The notes beneath the pieces are model-generated. The model was given only the letters and a program-made list of their open reading frames with translations. It had not been told where the DNA came from and did no database searches. Shown here piece after piece: positions 22,149 through 29,531 of a stretch of DNA of 45,108 bases. The stretch spans positions 1 to 45,108 of the forward strand of contig CAZQEN010000012.1 of assembly GCA_964591605.1 (NCBI GenBank). The letters are read 5' to 3'. The translations under genes and the position numbers were made by a program. Every line of letters begins with the position of its first letter. Position 1 is the stretch's first letter. The DNA is from CAYLLT01 sp964591605. Lineage in GTDB: Bacteria; Planctomycetota; Phycisphaerae; UBA1845; PWPN01.

Positions 22149-22261
22149 GCCCGCATCAACTCCTGTAGAAACCAGCAGCGGTTGAAGCAGACTCCAACCG
22201 CCGCGAGACCGATCGATTCCGGATTGTCACAGTGCGCTTCAGTGTTGTCTTCGCGAGGCGA

Positions 22262-23152
22262 TCATACCGGCGCGGGGGCCATCGCCGAGCCGGCCGGGGG
22301 ATACTCTGCCGCCCCGGCGCCCGCCGGTTCCGGAGAGTGGCTCTCATCGGCGGGAGGAGCGGGTTCATCGCTCGCCCGCGCCGTCGCCCGCGTCGAGCGC
22401 CGTCCGCGCGGACCGCGCGGTCCGGACGGAGCCGGTCCGCCCGCGCCTTCCTCACCCTTGTCTTCGGGCCGGGCCCGCTTGCCTTCCTCGATCGCGTCCG
22501 CCAGCGTCCCGATGATCAGCTCGATCGCACGCATCGCATCGTCGTTCGCCGGGATCGGGATATCCACCATGTCCGGATCCGAGTCCGTGTCGATGACCCC
22601 CACGACCGGGATCTGAAGCTTGCGCGCCTCCTTGGCCGCGATGTGCTCGCGCTTCACGTCCACAAGAACAAGGGCACCCGGCAGCCTGGTCATCCGCCGA
22701 ATGCCCTCGAGATTGCGCTTGATCTTGCGCAGCTCGCGCGTGAGCGTCGAGACCATCTTCTTGCTGTACGCCTGCTCCATGCCCGCCGCTTCGATCGCCT
22801 CCAGCTCTTCCAGCCGGGCCAGCCGCGAGCGGATCGTCCGGAAGTTCGTGAGCGTCCCGCCCAGCCACCGCTCCGACACGTAGTGCATCCCCGTCCGTTG
22901 TGCGTTGAACTGCACCGCATTCCGGGCCTGCCGCTTCGTCCCCACGAACAGAACATCCTGGTTCTTGCCCACCACGTCCGCCAGGAACTTCTTGGCGCGC
23001 AGAATCCCCTTGACCGTCTCTCGGATGTCGATGATGTGAATCAGGTTCCGCTTGCCGAAGATATAGGGCTGCATCTTGGGGTTCCACCGGCTGCTCCGAT
23101 GGCCGAAGTGAACCCCTGCGTCGATCAGATTCTTCACGAGCTCAGACGCCAA
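22262..23152 (-). CDS. rpsB: 30S ribosomal protein S2
   Basis: The first 230 or so residues are a standard S2: LIDAGVHFGHRSSRWNPKM, FVGTKRQARNAVQ, RWLGGTLTNFRTI and DTDSDPDMVDIPIPANDDAM. The start is TTG (23150-23152), with GGAGG eight bases upstream; the frame is open a little further but without similarity. The protein runs to 296 residues because of a C-terminal extension of about 60 residues, Arg-rich then Pro/Ala/Glu-rich and probably disordered. Such tails on S2 are seen in several phyla. The promoter is likely at 23327-23356. Confidence 0.96.
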   Translation of the reverse strand: MASELVKNLIDAGVHFGHRSSRWNPKMQPYIFGKRNLIHIIDIRETVKGILRAKKFLADVVGKNQDVLFVGTKRQARNAVQFNAQRTGMHYVSERWLGGTLTNFRTIRSRLARLEELEAIEAAGMEQAYSKKMVSTLTRELRKIKRNLEGIRRMTRLPGALVLVDVKREHIAAKEARKLQIPVVGVIDTDSDPDMVDIPIPANDDAMRAIELIIGTLADAIEEGKRARPEDKGEEGAGGPAPSGPRGPRGRRSTRATARASDEPAPPADESHSPEPAGAGAAEYPPAGSAMAPAPV

Positions 23153-23326
23153 ACGACACCTCCACCGGCACAAAGCTCACAAGCCCCCCCGCTCAGCAGG
23201 GCCGTCGCTGCTTGCGGGAGCTGCGGTCCAATACCGCGACAGTCATCCTCACCTGCGCAATACGGCAGGCTCACCCTCAGCCAGTATCGAATACACGATA
23301 AGCGGTCGGGCGATACAGGACGTGTC

Positions 23327-23356
23327 ATTCTACCCCAAGCCCCTCCCCAATGCCAA
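23327..23356 (-). promoter_or_regulatory. Candidate promoter of rpsB-tsf
   Basis: On the minus strand TTGGCA (23356-23351) and TAGAAT (23332-23327) are 18 bp apart. The transcript would carry a leader of about 165 nt before the TTG start, long enough for autoregulation by S2, though I cannot identify a known leader fold. Confidence 0.5.
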
Positions 23357-23383
23357 GCGCGGCCGTCCCGCGGCGCCGCGTCG

Positions 23384-23469
23384 GGTCCGTGACAGCTTGG
23401 GCGGGGTGGCATGGGCAGCTTCGGCTTCGCTGAGCGAAGCCGAAGCTGCCCGTGTGGACCTCCCCACGG
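23384..23469 (+). repeat. Palindromic element R5, copy 1
   Basis: An 86-bp element whose core (23413-23451) is a 39-bp palindrome with 19-bp arms, starting GGGCAGCTTCGGCTTCGCT. The flanks GGTCCGTGACAGCTTGGG and GTGTGGACCTCCCC are shared with an inverted copy at 41135-41216. It lies in the gap between rpsB and lpxB. Confidence 0.85.
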
Positions 23470-23509
23470 GTCCCGGGTGTGGCTCAGGCGTCCCGCCCGC
23501 GGTGGGTGT

Positions 23510-23532
23510 GGCACAGGCGTCTCGCCTGTGCC
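23510..23532. repeat. Miniature palindrome GGCACAGGCG-TCT-CGCCTGTGCC
   Basis: Perfect 10-bp arms follow a degenerate copy of the same element (GTGTGGCTCAGGCGTCCCGCC, from about 23477). Both lie just after element R5, so several palindromic modules are stacked before lpxB. Confidence 0.7.
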
Positions 23533-23584
23533 GGGTCAACCCCAACCTCTACCCACACCGCCCCTGGCCGGTTATACCAACCGC

Positions 23585-24880
23585 GTGAACGCCCAGAATC
23601 TCCACCGCTCACCCCCCCCACCCGCACTGCCCCTGCGGATCTTCATCTCCGCCGCCGAGCCCAGCGGCGACCAGCACGCGGCCGAACTCATCCAACGGAT
23701 CCGCGAACAGTCGCCGCAGGCCCATTTCTACGGCGTTGCCGGCCCGCGCATGCAGGCCGCCGGCTGCGAGCCCATCGACGACCTCACCGACCGCTCGGCC
23801 ATGCTCCTCGGTGCGGTCGGCCTCGCCGGCCATGCGTGGCGGCTCCTCCACCGTATCCGCCGCGAGATGGCCTGCAATCCCCCCGCCCTGGCGATCGTGG
23901 TGGATTCGCCCACGCTCCATCTTCCGATGGCCAAAATACTTAAACGCGCCGGCCTTCCCGTGCTCTACTACATCGCCCCACAGCTCTGGGCCTGGGCCCC
24001 GTGGCGAATCCGCCGCCTCCGCGCCCGCGTGGACCACGTCGCCGCGATCCTTCCGTTCGAGGAGGCGTATTTCCGTCAGCGCGGCGTCGATGCGACCTTC
24101 GTCGGCCACCCGCTCGTCGAACAGCTTCAGTCCCGACGCATCGACCCGGCCCGCGTGCGGGAATACCAGAACCTCGGCATGCCGATCATCGCCTGCCTCC
24201 CCGGCTCCAGACGGCATGTCGTCAGCGAAGTCCTTCCCGGTCAGATCGAGGTCGCCCGACAGATCGCCCAGCAGCACCCCCGCGCCGCCTTTCTCTTCGC
24301 CGCCGCCAACCCCGCCGCTGCCCAGACCATCACCGCGGCCCTCGAGCGCTGTAACGCCGGGCGTCCCTGCCCGGCCACGTCAACCACCACCTCCGCCCCC
24401 GAAGGCCCCGACATCGCCGCACCTCCCGGCCCGGCGACGTTGGAACGCGCCCCCCTCCGGGCCCGCGTCGAAATCGACCGCAACGCCGAAATCCTCTCCG
24501 CCGCCGATCTGGCCCTGTGCGCCTCGGGCACGGCCACGCTGGAGGTGGCGTATTACGGCGTGCCCATGGTCGTCATGTACAACGGCTCGAAGTGGGGCTA
24601 CCGCCTGGTTGGTCGCTTCCTCATCCAGACACCCCATCTCTCGCTCGTCAACATCCTGGCCGGCCGGGCCATCGTCCCCGAGTTCATGCCCTACTACACC
24701 TCCACCGCCCCCATCGCCGCCGAGGCGCTCGACCTCCTCGCCAACACCCCCCGCCGCGAGCGCATGAAACACGACCTCGCCGCCGTCATCGCCAGCCTCG
24801 GCCCATCCAGCGCCGCCCAGGGCGCCGCGCGCCTGGCTCTTGAACTCGTGAGTAGCGCCCGCCCTGAAGTCCGCGGCTAG
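23585..24880 (+). CDS. lpxB: Lipid-A-disaccharide synthase
   Basis: LpxB (GT19) joins UDP-diacylglucosamine and lipid X on the inner face of the membrane. The protein shows IFISAAEPSGDQHAAELI, FYGVAGPRMQAAG, APQLWAWAPWRI, FVGHPLVEQL and ASGTATLEVAYYGVPMVVMY. The preferred start is GTG at 23585, giving 431 residues; the frame is open to 23411 but that part is palindromic repeat. Around residues 258-280 there is a low-complexity insert (NAGRPCPATSTTTSAPEGP) coded by a palindromic stretch. The last 51 codons fall inside the first copy of the 1344-bp duplication, so a second, detached copy of the gene end lies at 26051-26224. The gene itself is intact. Confidence 0.93.
   Translation: MNAQNLHRSPPPPALPLRIFISAAEPSGDQHAAELIQRIREQSPQAHFYGVAGPRMQAAGCEPIDDLTDRSAMLLGAVGLAGHAWRLLHRIRREMACNPPALAIVVDSPTLHLPMAKILKRAGLPVLYYIAPQLWAWAPWRIRRLRARVDHVAAILPFEEAYFRQRGVDATFVGHPLVEQLQSRRIDPARVREYQNLGMPIIACLPGSRRHVVSEVLPGQIEVARQIAQQHPRAAFLFAAANPAAAQTITAALERCNAGRPCPATSTTTSAPEGPDIAAPPGPATLERAPLRARVEIDRNAEILSAADLALCASGTATLEVAYYGVPMVVMYNGSKWGYRLVGRFLIQTPHLSLVNILAGRAIVPEFMPYYTSTAPIAAEALDLLANTPRRERMKHDLAAVIASLGPSSAAQGAARLALELVSSARPEVRG
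24357..24374. repeat. Palindrome inside lpxB
   Basis: CCGGGC-GTCCCT-GCCCGG lies in the coding sequence and starts a stretch of unusual composition (Thr/Pro/Ala codons). It is a candidate in-frame insertion of a miniature palindrome, like the one in lipM. Confidence 0.45.
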
Positions 24881-25082
24881 CGCAAACAGTCAAAACGGTC
24901 TCACCGAAAACGGTATTGACGCCCTGGTCGTCAGCAGCTCACTCTACGGCCAGGTCCAACGGCCTCCCGGTCAGGAGTCGGACTTGTTTCCTGCTATTGA
25001 GATATTCTTTTTGCAGGTCTGAAGAATCCTCGGCTGGCGTGGAAGCATTGAGCAACATGGAGAGACTCCTGGAGCACCCTGC

Positions 25083-25283
25083 TCACCGCTCCGCCGGCTG
25101 ACGAGCCTCATAGTGTGCGATTTCTTCCTTGAGTTGCTGGATGAGATTCTGGAGCGACTTCATCGACAGCATTCGCAGGCGTGCGTCCGGCTCAGCCCCA
25201 CACTGCAGGGCCGCGTACCGCTCCTCAAGCTCGCTTAGCTTCTCGCGTGTGTTCTGCAGTTCTGCATCGTTTTGCAGCGTCAC
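25083..25283 (-). CDS. 66-residue coiled-coil protein, module gene 2, copy 1
   Basis: MTLQNDAELQNTREKLSELE opens a protein that is nearly all helix, with heptad-like Leu spacing (LSELEERYAALQ ... LRMLSMKSLQNLIQQLKEEI). It has no membrane segment and no enzyme motif. I recall similar small proteins as unnamed neighbours of nucleotidyltransferase-like genes, but know no function. The GTG start overlaps the stop of the DUF6932-like gene (GTGA), so the two are coupled. The size, helicity and overlap resemble an antitoxin or a small partner subunit; this is inference. An identical copy is at 26427-26627. Confidence 0.75.
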   Translation of the reverse strand: MTLQNDAELQNTREKLSELEERYAALQCGAEPDARLRMLSMKSLQNLIQQLKEEIAHYEARQPAER

Positions 25284-25678
25284 AGGATCACCTCGATCAT
25301 GCCCTTAACCCCCTGGAGTCGATCGAAAGCGAAGAACCGATTCACCAGGTAGTCGAAATCGTCCGGCCTGACCAAATCGATGTCCAGGTAAGGCAGGACT
25401 CCCTGAAGCTGCTCTTCGGCGGCCTCATCCTTGAGCGTCGGCGAGGCCAACAGCACGCAATCCACGTCATTAGGCTCCATTATATCCGTGACAAAGCTGC
25501 CGTTCAAAACGATCCGACGAACGCCAGCCCGCCGGGCCAGGTCAACCATCCAGCGAATCGACTCCATTTGCACGCGTCGCAACTCAGTCGCGCTTCCGAA
25601 ACGCGCCGCAATCTCCTCCAAAGTGGCCGGATGGATACCGGGCGAAAGGTAGCCGGAGTCATCGAAGGGTGGGATCAT
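25280..25678 (-). CDS. DUF6932-like protein (nucleotidyltransferase-like), module gene 1, copy 1
   Basis: The 132-residue protein begins MIPPFDDSGYLSPGIHPATL, followed by EEIAARFG and later VRRIVLNGSFVTDIMEPNDV and DCVLLA. The GSFVT ... DVD pattern resembles the GS-x-DxD core of minimal nucleotidyltransferases, as in the DUF6932 family. The second acidic patch (DIDLV) could complete a metal site. The first gene of a two-gene operon, it overlaps the coiled-coil gene by GTGA. A toxin-antitoxin or defence-like role fits the architecture but is unproven. The ribosome site is weak. An identical copy is at 26624-27022. Confidence 0.78.
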   Translation of the reverse strand: MIPPFDDSGYLSPGIHPATLEEIAARFGSATELRRVQMESIRWMVDLARRAGVRRIVLNGSFVTDIMEPNDVDCVLLASPTLKDEAAEEQLQGVLPYLDIDLVRPDDFDYLVNRFFAFDRLQGVKGMIEVIL

Positions 25679-25884
25679 TTATGCCCATTCTCATCGCCAG
25701 CGGCCACCTCGTCGAGCGGGGGACCTGGCGAGACATTCTGCTGCTCTCAAACCCACCCTGTACACCCGCTGTTCCTCTTCTTCAGCGAATCGCATTCTCG
25801 CCAGCCCTGCCCATCGGCACCCTCAGCGCGCCGGGGCGGCCTGGCCCAATCGTCCCCAGCCGCAGGGGCGGAATCCCGTCAAGC

Positions 25885-25912
25885 TTGACCCGCCCCTATC
25901 CTTGCGCAGAAT
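25885..25912 (+). promoter_or_regulatory. Duplicated copy of the secreted-protein promoter
   Basis: TTGACC (25885-25890), 16 bp, CAGAAT (25907-25912), identical to the promoter at 27229-27256. In this copy it can only drive the truncated chimeric gene and the detached lpxB end. Confidence 0.4.
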
Positions 25913-25955
25913 CAGGGGGTCTGGTGGGATGACCGCCGCTTTCACAGGAGATCCC

Positions 25956-26111
25956 ATGCCCTTCCCGGATATGACCCGACAGCTCGCGGTCTGGACCTGT
26001 CTGCTTGCGGCGACGGCCGGGTGGGCACAAGTGCCGGGCCAGCCGCCCTCGCCCCCTTCGCCGCCCAGGCCCTCGACCTCCTCGCCAACACCCCCCGCCG
26101 CGAGCGCATGA
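25956..26111 (+). pseudogene. Truncated chimeric copy of the secreted protein gene
   Basis: The first 30 codons match the intact gene at 27300 (MPFPDMTRQLAVWTCLLAATAG and so on, a signal peptide), with the same AGGAG ribosome site. At the duplication junction (about 26050) the frame enters lpxB sequence in the wrong frame and stops at 26109-26111 after a Pro/Ser-rich tail. A 51-residue exported peptide could be made, but it is most simply a by-product of the duplication. Confidence 0.85.
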
Positions 26112-26224
26112 AACACGACCTCGCCGCCGTCATCGCCAGCCTCGGCCCATCCAGCGCCGCCCAGGGCGCCGCGCGCCTGGCTCTTGAACTCGTGAGTAGC
26201 GCCCGCCCTGAAGTCCGCGGCTAG
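26051..26224 (+). pseudogene. lpxB: Detached lpxB 3' fragment
   Basis: The last 51 or so codons of lpxB (LDLLANTPRRERMKHDLAAV onward) are repeated here by the duplication, still in an open frame that could be entered from an ATG at 26021. Lacking the catalytic part, it cannot make LpxB. Confidence 0.88.
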
Positions 26225-26426
26225 CGCAAACAGTCAAAACGGTCTCACCGAAAACGGTATTGACGCCCTGGTCGTCAGCAGCTCACTCTACGGCCAGGTC
26301 CAACGGCCTCCCGGTCAGGAGTCGGACTTGTTTCCTGCTATTGAGATATTCTTTTTGCAGGTCTGAAGAATCCTCGGCTGGCGTGGAAGCATTGAGCAAC
26401 ATGGAGAGACTCCTGGAGCACCCTGC

Positions 26427-26627
26427 TCACCGCTCCGCCGGCTGACGAGCCTCATAGTGTGCGATTTCTTCCTTGAGTTGCTGGATGAGATTCTGGAGCG
26501 ACTTCATCGACAGCATTCGCAGGCGTGCGTCCGGCTCAGCCCCACACTGCAGGGCCGCGTACCGCTCCTCAAGCTCGCTTAGCTTCTCGCGTGTGTTCTG
26601 CAGTTCTGCATCGTTTTGCAGCGTCAC
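26427..26627 (-). CDS. 66-residue coiled-coil protein, module gene 2, copy 2
   Basis: The protein is identical to that at 25083-25283, with the same GTGA overlap with its upstream partner. Because both copies include about 200 bp on each side, each module keeps the same local upstream and downstream sequence and both could be expressed. Confidence 0.75.
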   Translation of the reverse strand: MTLQNDAELQNTREKLSELEERYAALQCGAEPDARLRMLSMKSLQNLIQQLKEEIAHYEARQPAER

Positions 26628-27022
26628 AGGATCACCTCGATCATGCCCTTAACCCCCTGGAGTCGATCGAAAGCGAAGAACCGATTCACCAGGTAGTCGA
26701 AATCGTCCGGCCTGACCAAATCGATGTCCAGGTAAGGCAGGACTCCCTGAAGCTGCTCTTCGGCGGCCTCATCCTTGAGCGTCGGCGAGGCCAACAGCAC
26801 GCAATCCACGTCATTAGGCTCCATTATATCCGTGACAAAGCTGCCGTTCAAAACGATCCGACGAACGCCAGCCCGCCGGGCCAGGTCAACCATCCAGCGA
26901 ATCGACTCCATTTGCACGCGTCGCAACTCAGTCGCGCTTCCGAAACGCGCCGCAATCTCCTCCAAAGTGGCCGGATGGATACCGGGCGAAAGGTAGCCGG
27001 AGTCATCGAAGGGTGGGATCAT
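26624..27022 (-). CDS. DUF6932-like protein, module gene 1, copy 2
   Basis: Identical to the protein at 25280-25678 with the GSFVT ... DVD nucleotidyltransferase-like core intact. This copy lies next to the intact secreted-protein gene, so it is probably the one whose right flank is ancestral; the first copy keeps the ancestral left flank with intact lpxB. The module thus sat between lpxB and the secreted-protein gene, opposite to both, before duplication. Confidence 0.78.
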   Translation of the reverse strand: MIPPFDDSGYLSPGIHPATLEEIAARFGSATELRRVQMESIRWMVDLARRAGVRRIVLNGSFVTDIMEPNDVDCVLLASPTLKDEAAEEQLQGVLPYLDIDLVRPDDFDYLVNRFFAFDRLQGVKGMIEVIL

Positions 27023-27228
27023 TTATGCCCATTCTCATCGCCAGCGGCCACCTCGTCGAGCGGGGGACCTGGCGAGACATTCTGCTGCTCTCAAACCCAC
27101 CCTGTACACCCGCTGTTCCTCTTCTTCAGCGAATCGCATTCTCGCCAGCCCTGCCCATCGGCACCCTCAGCGCGCCGGGGCGGCCTGGCCCAATCGTCCC
27201 CAGCCGCAGGGGCGGAATCCCGTCAAGC

Positions 27229-27256
27229 TTGACCCGCCCCTATCCTTGCGCAGAAT
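27229..27256 (+). promoter_or_regulatory. Candidate promoter of the secreted protein gene
   Basis: TTGACC (27229-27234) and CAGAAT (27251-27256) are separated by 16 bp, 43 bp before the ATG. The same promoter exists in the first copy at 25885-25912. Confidence 0.45.
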
Positions 27257-27299
27257 CAGGGGGTCTGGTGGGATGACCGCCGCTTTCACAGGAGATCCC

Positions 27300-28613
27300 A
27301 TGCCCTTCCCGGATATGACCCGACAGCTCGCGGTCTGGACCTGTCTGCTTGCGGCGACGGCCGGGTGGGCACAAGTGCCGGGCCAGCCACCCTCGCCCCC
27401 CCGGCCGGAGGCGGCCCTGGCGCCGGGCGCACCCCCGCCGGCCGGTCCGCAGCCCCCCCCGCCGGGTCCACAGGCTCCGCCGCCCGCAGGCCGGCCGGGG
27501 CAGCCCCCCCCGCCGCGCCCCGACGATTGGATCGAGGTGGACGCCGAAGGCGAGGCGACCTCCGAAGACCATGCCATCCGCGTCGCCCTGCGGACCGCCC
27601 TCGAAAAGGCCGGCAAGAACGAGATTTTCTCGGAAACCCACGTCCAGGACTTCCAGTTGATGCACGACACGATCATCGCCCGGGCGGAAGGCGTCGTGAC
27701 CGATTTCAAGGTCCTGGAGAAGCGTCCGGGGATCGGCGGCACGGTCAAGGTGAGGATCCGGGCCCGCGTCTCGAGGCACAGCCTTGTCGATTCGTGGGGG
27801 GCGATCCAGAACGTCCTGCACCAGATCGGCCGGCCGAAAATCATGGTCTCGATCGTCGAGAAGATCGACGGTCAGGTCGAGCAACAGAGCATTCTGGAGA
27901 CGCACGTCGAAAAACGCCTGACCAGAAGCGGCTTCGATCTGGTCGAGAAGAGCGGCGCCGCGGCCATCCGCCAGCGCGAACTCGCCGAGGCGTCCAGCGA
28001 CAGGAACGTCGAGAAGGCCCAGGCCGTTGCCAAAGACTTCGACGCCCACATCTTCATCATCGGTACGGCCAACGCCCACCCGGCCGGCATGGATTCCGCC
28101 TACGGGGTGCCCCTGGCCATCTACAACTGCGACGTTCAGCTCAAGGCCTATTACACGGACACCGGCAAGCTCCTCGCCAGCGAGGGCATCCCCGTGACCC
28201 GCGGGGCGGCGCAGGGCCGCAAGGAGTTCAGCCCGCAGGCCGGCAAAATGGCCCTGTCGAACGCGGCTCAGCACGCCGTCGAGGCGATCTATCAGCAGGT
28301 CATGGCCCAGTGGGCCACGCAGATCTCCGCCGGCGGCGAGCTCACCCTCGAGGTGCAGCAGATGGCTTTCAAGGCCGCCAGCCAGATGCGGCGCGAACTC
28401 CAGCAGCTCGAAGGCGTCAACGCCGTCAACATGCAATTCTCGCGCAACATTGCAACTTACCGCATCAATGCGAGAATGGGAGGACAGGACCTGGCCGAAC
28501 GGCTCTCCGAGCAGCCCTTCGAGCGCTGGATGGAAATCAGCGACGTCAAACTGAACCGGATTCAGGCGACGGCGATACCCGACGAGGCAGAAGCGCCTGA
28601 GACGAGGCCCTGA
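27300..28613 (+). CDS. Secreted protein with Pro-rich linker and FlgT/LPP20-like domain
   Basis: The ATG at 27300 has AGGAG upstream and opens a signal peptide (cut likely after ATAGWAQ, about residue 25). A 50-residue Pro/Gly/Ala linker follows. The next part, ALRTALEKAGKNEIFSETHV and FQLMHDTIIARAEGVVTDFK, resembles the N-terminal domain of FlgT and LPP20-type envelope proteins. A middle domain (KIMVSIVEKIDGQ ... AHIFIIGTANAHPAG) is like the nucleotide-free alpha/beta domain often following it. The total is 437 residues, exported, probably periplasmic or surface-linked. Its first 30 codons are duplicated at 25956. Function is unknown; the FlgT link is based on pattern only. Confidence 0.8.
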   Translation: MPFPDMTRQLAVWTCLLAATAGWAQVPGQPPSPPRPEAALAPGAPPPAGPQPPPPGPQAPPPAGRPGQPPPPRPDDWIEVDAEGEATSEDHAIRVALRTALEKAGKNEIFSETHVQDFQLMHDTIIARAEGVVTDFKVLEKRPGIGGTVKVRIRARVSRHSLVDSWGAIQNVLHQIGRPKIMVSIVEKIDGQVEQQSILETHVEKRLTRSGFDLVEKSGAAAIRQRELAEASSDRNVEKAQAVAKDFDAHIFIIGTANAHPAGMDSAYGVPLAIYNCDVQLKAYYTDTGKLLASEGIPVTRGAAQGRKEFSPQAGKMALSNAAQHAVEAIYQQVMAQWATQISAGGELTLEVQQMAFKAASQMRRELQQLEGVNAVNMQFSRNIATYRINARMGGQDLAERLSEQPFERWMEISDVKLNRIQATAIPDEAEAPETRP

Positions 28614-28697
28614 TAATGCGGCCGATCAGTGCGTGAGAAAGGATTCTCGCACCAGCGACCATCGGCAATCGACAAACGACCATCGGAAATTCTGAAA

Positions 28698-29426
28698 ATG
28701 GACATCCTTCCCGCGATTGACATTCGTGACGGCAAGTGCGTGCGGCTCCTGCAGGGCGACTACGCCAGGCAGATCAACTACGCTCACGACCCCGTCGCGA
28801 TGGCCAGGCAGTTCGAGGCCGACGGCGCCCGCTGGCTGCACGTCGTCGATCTCGACGGCGCGCGCGAAGGCCGTCTGGCCAATCTGCCCACCATCGAACG
28901 CATCATCCGCGAGACGCACCTGCAAGTAGAGGTTGGCGGTGGCATCCGGGGCACCGAGACGATCCTCTCCCTGCTCGAGGCCGGCGCCGCCCGCTGCGTC
29001 GTCGGCACCCGGGCCCTCGAAGACTGGCAGTGGTTCCAGGAGGTCGTCCACCGCCGCGAGTGCGAGAACCGCATCGCCATCGGCCTCGATTCCCGCGAGG
29101 GCAGGCTGGCCGTCCGCGGCTGGACCCAGGAGGTCCGCGAAACCGCCCTCCAGGTCGCCGAGAAGGTCGCCGACTGGCCCCTGGCCGCGATCATCTACAC
29201 CGACATCGGCCGCGACGGCATGCTCCTGGGCCCCAACCTCGACTCGATCAGGGCCCTGGCCGAATACTCCAACGTCCCCGTCATCGCCAGCGGCGGCGTC
29301 ACCGACATCGACGACGTGCGCCTCCTGGCCCGCATGCCCATCCTGGGCATCATCATCGGCCGCGCCATCTACGAGAAGCAGCTCGACCTCCAGGAAGCCA
29401 TCGCCATCGCCGCCCGCGCGTCGTGA
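28698..29426 (+). CDS. hisA: HisA, phosphoribosylformimino-AICAR ribotide isomerase
   Basis: HisA is the Amadori isomerase of histidine synthesis, a TIM barrel with two catalytic aspartates. Here Asp8 lies in AIDIRDGKCVRL and the second in IYTDIGRDGML. Phosphate sites VEVGGGIRG and VIASGGV are present. The ATG at 28698 gives 242 residues, the usual length; the frame is open from 28629 but carries only GACCATCGG-type repeats. No other his gene is nearby, so the pathway genes are scattered, as often in planctomycetes. Confidence 0.96.
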   Translation: MDILPAIDIRDGKCVRLLQGDYARQINYAHDPVAMARQFEADGARWLHVVDLDGAREGRLANLPTIERIIRETHLQVEVGGGIRGTETILSLLEAGAARCVVGTRALEDWQWFQEVVHRRECENRIAIGLDSREGRLAVRGWTQEVRETALQVAEKVADWPLAAIIYTDIGRDGMLLGPNLDSIRALAEYSNVPVIASGGVTDIDDVRLLARMPILGIIIGRAIYEKQLDLQEAIAIAARAS

Positions 29427-29531
29427 TCGCCGCAGGCGTAGCCCCTAACCGGCCCTCTGGTTCGGCCGTCGGTTCTGTCCGCGTGGTCAAAGCATGGTCC
29501 GGACGCCGGCGCGAACGGAGGCCACGGTTCA

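Larger units (their letters stand above)
24707..26050 (+). repeat. Tandem duplication, first copy (1344 bp)
   Basis: This unit is repeated directly at 26051-27394. By eye, 24728-26044 and 26072-27388 are identical (1317 bp). CGCCCCC occurs at the left edge (24706-24712), the junction (26050-26056) and the right edge (27394-27400). The unit holds the lpxB 3' end, the two minus-strand module genes, and the promoter, start and signal peptide of the secreted protein. Confidence 0.95.
26051..27394 (+). repeat. Tandem duplication, second copy (1344 bp)
   Basis: Direct copy of 24707-26050. The few differences are confined to the junction: 26045 (G against A at 27389), and 26057, 26066 and 26071 against lpxB positions 24713, 24722 and 24727. 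Everything else appears identical. Confidence 0.95.

Noticed and set aside
23411..23584. N-terminal extension of lpxB
   Set aside because: The extra codons consist of palindromic repeats R5 and the GGCACAGGCG element; LpxB similarity begins after 23585.
25181..25888. 235-codon plus-strand frame across the DUF6932-like gene (also at 26525-27232)
   Set aside because: It is the antisense of the two module genes, lacks any motif, and is present twice only because of the duplication.
24707..27400. Insertion sequence or composite transposon as the source of the duplication
   Set aside because: No transposase and no terminal inverted repeats. The unit edges share only a 7-bp microhomology.
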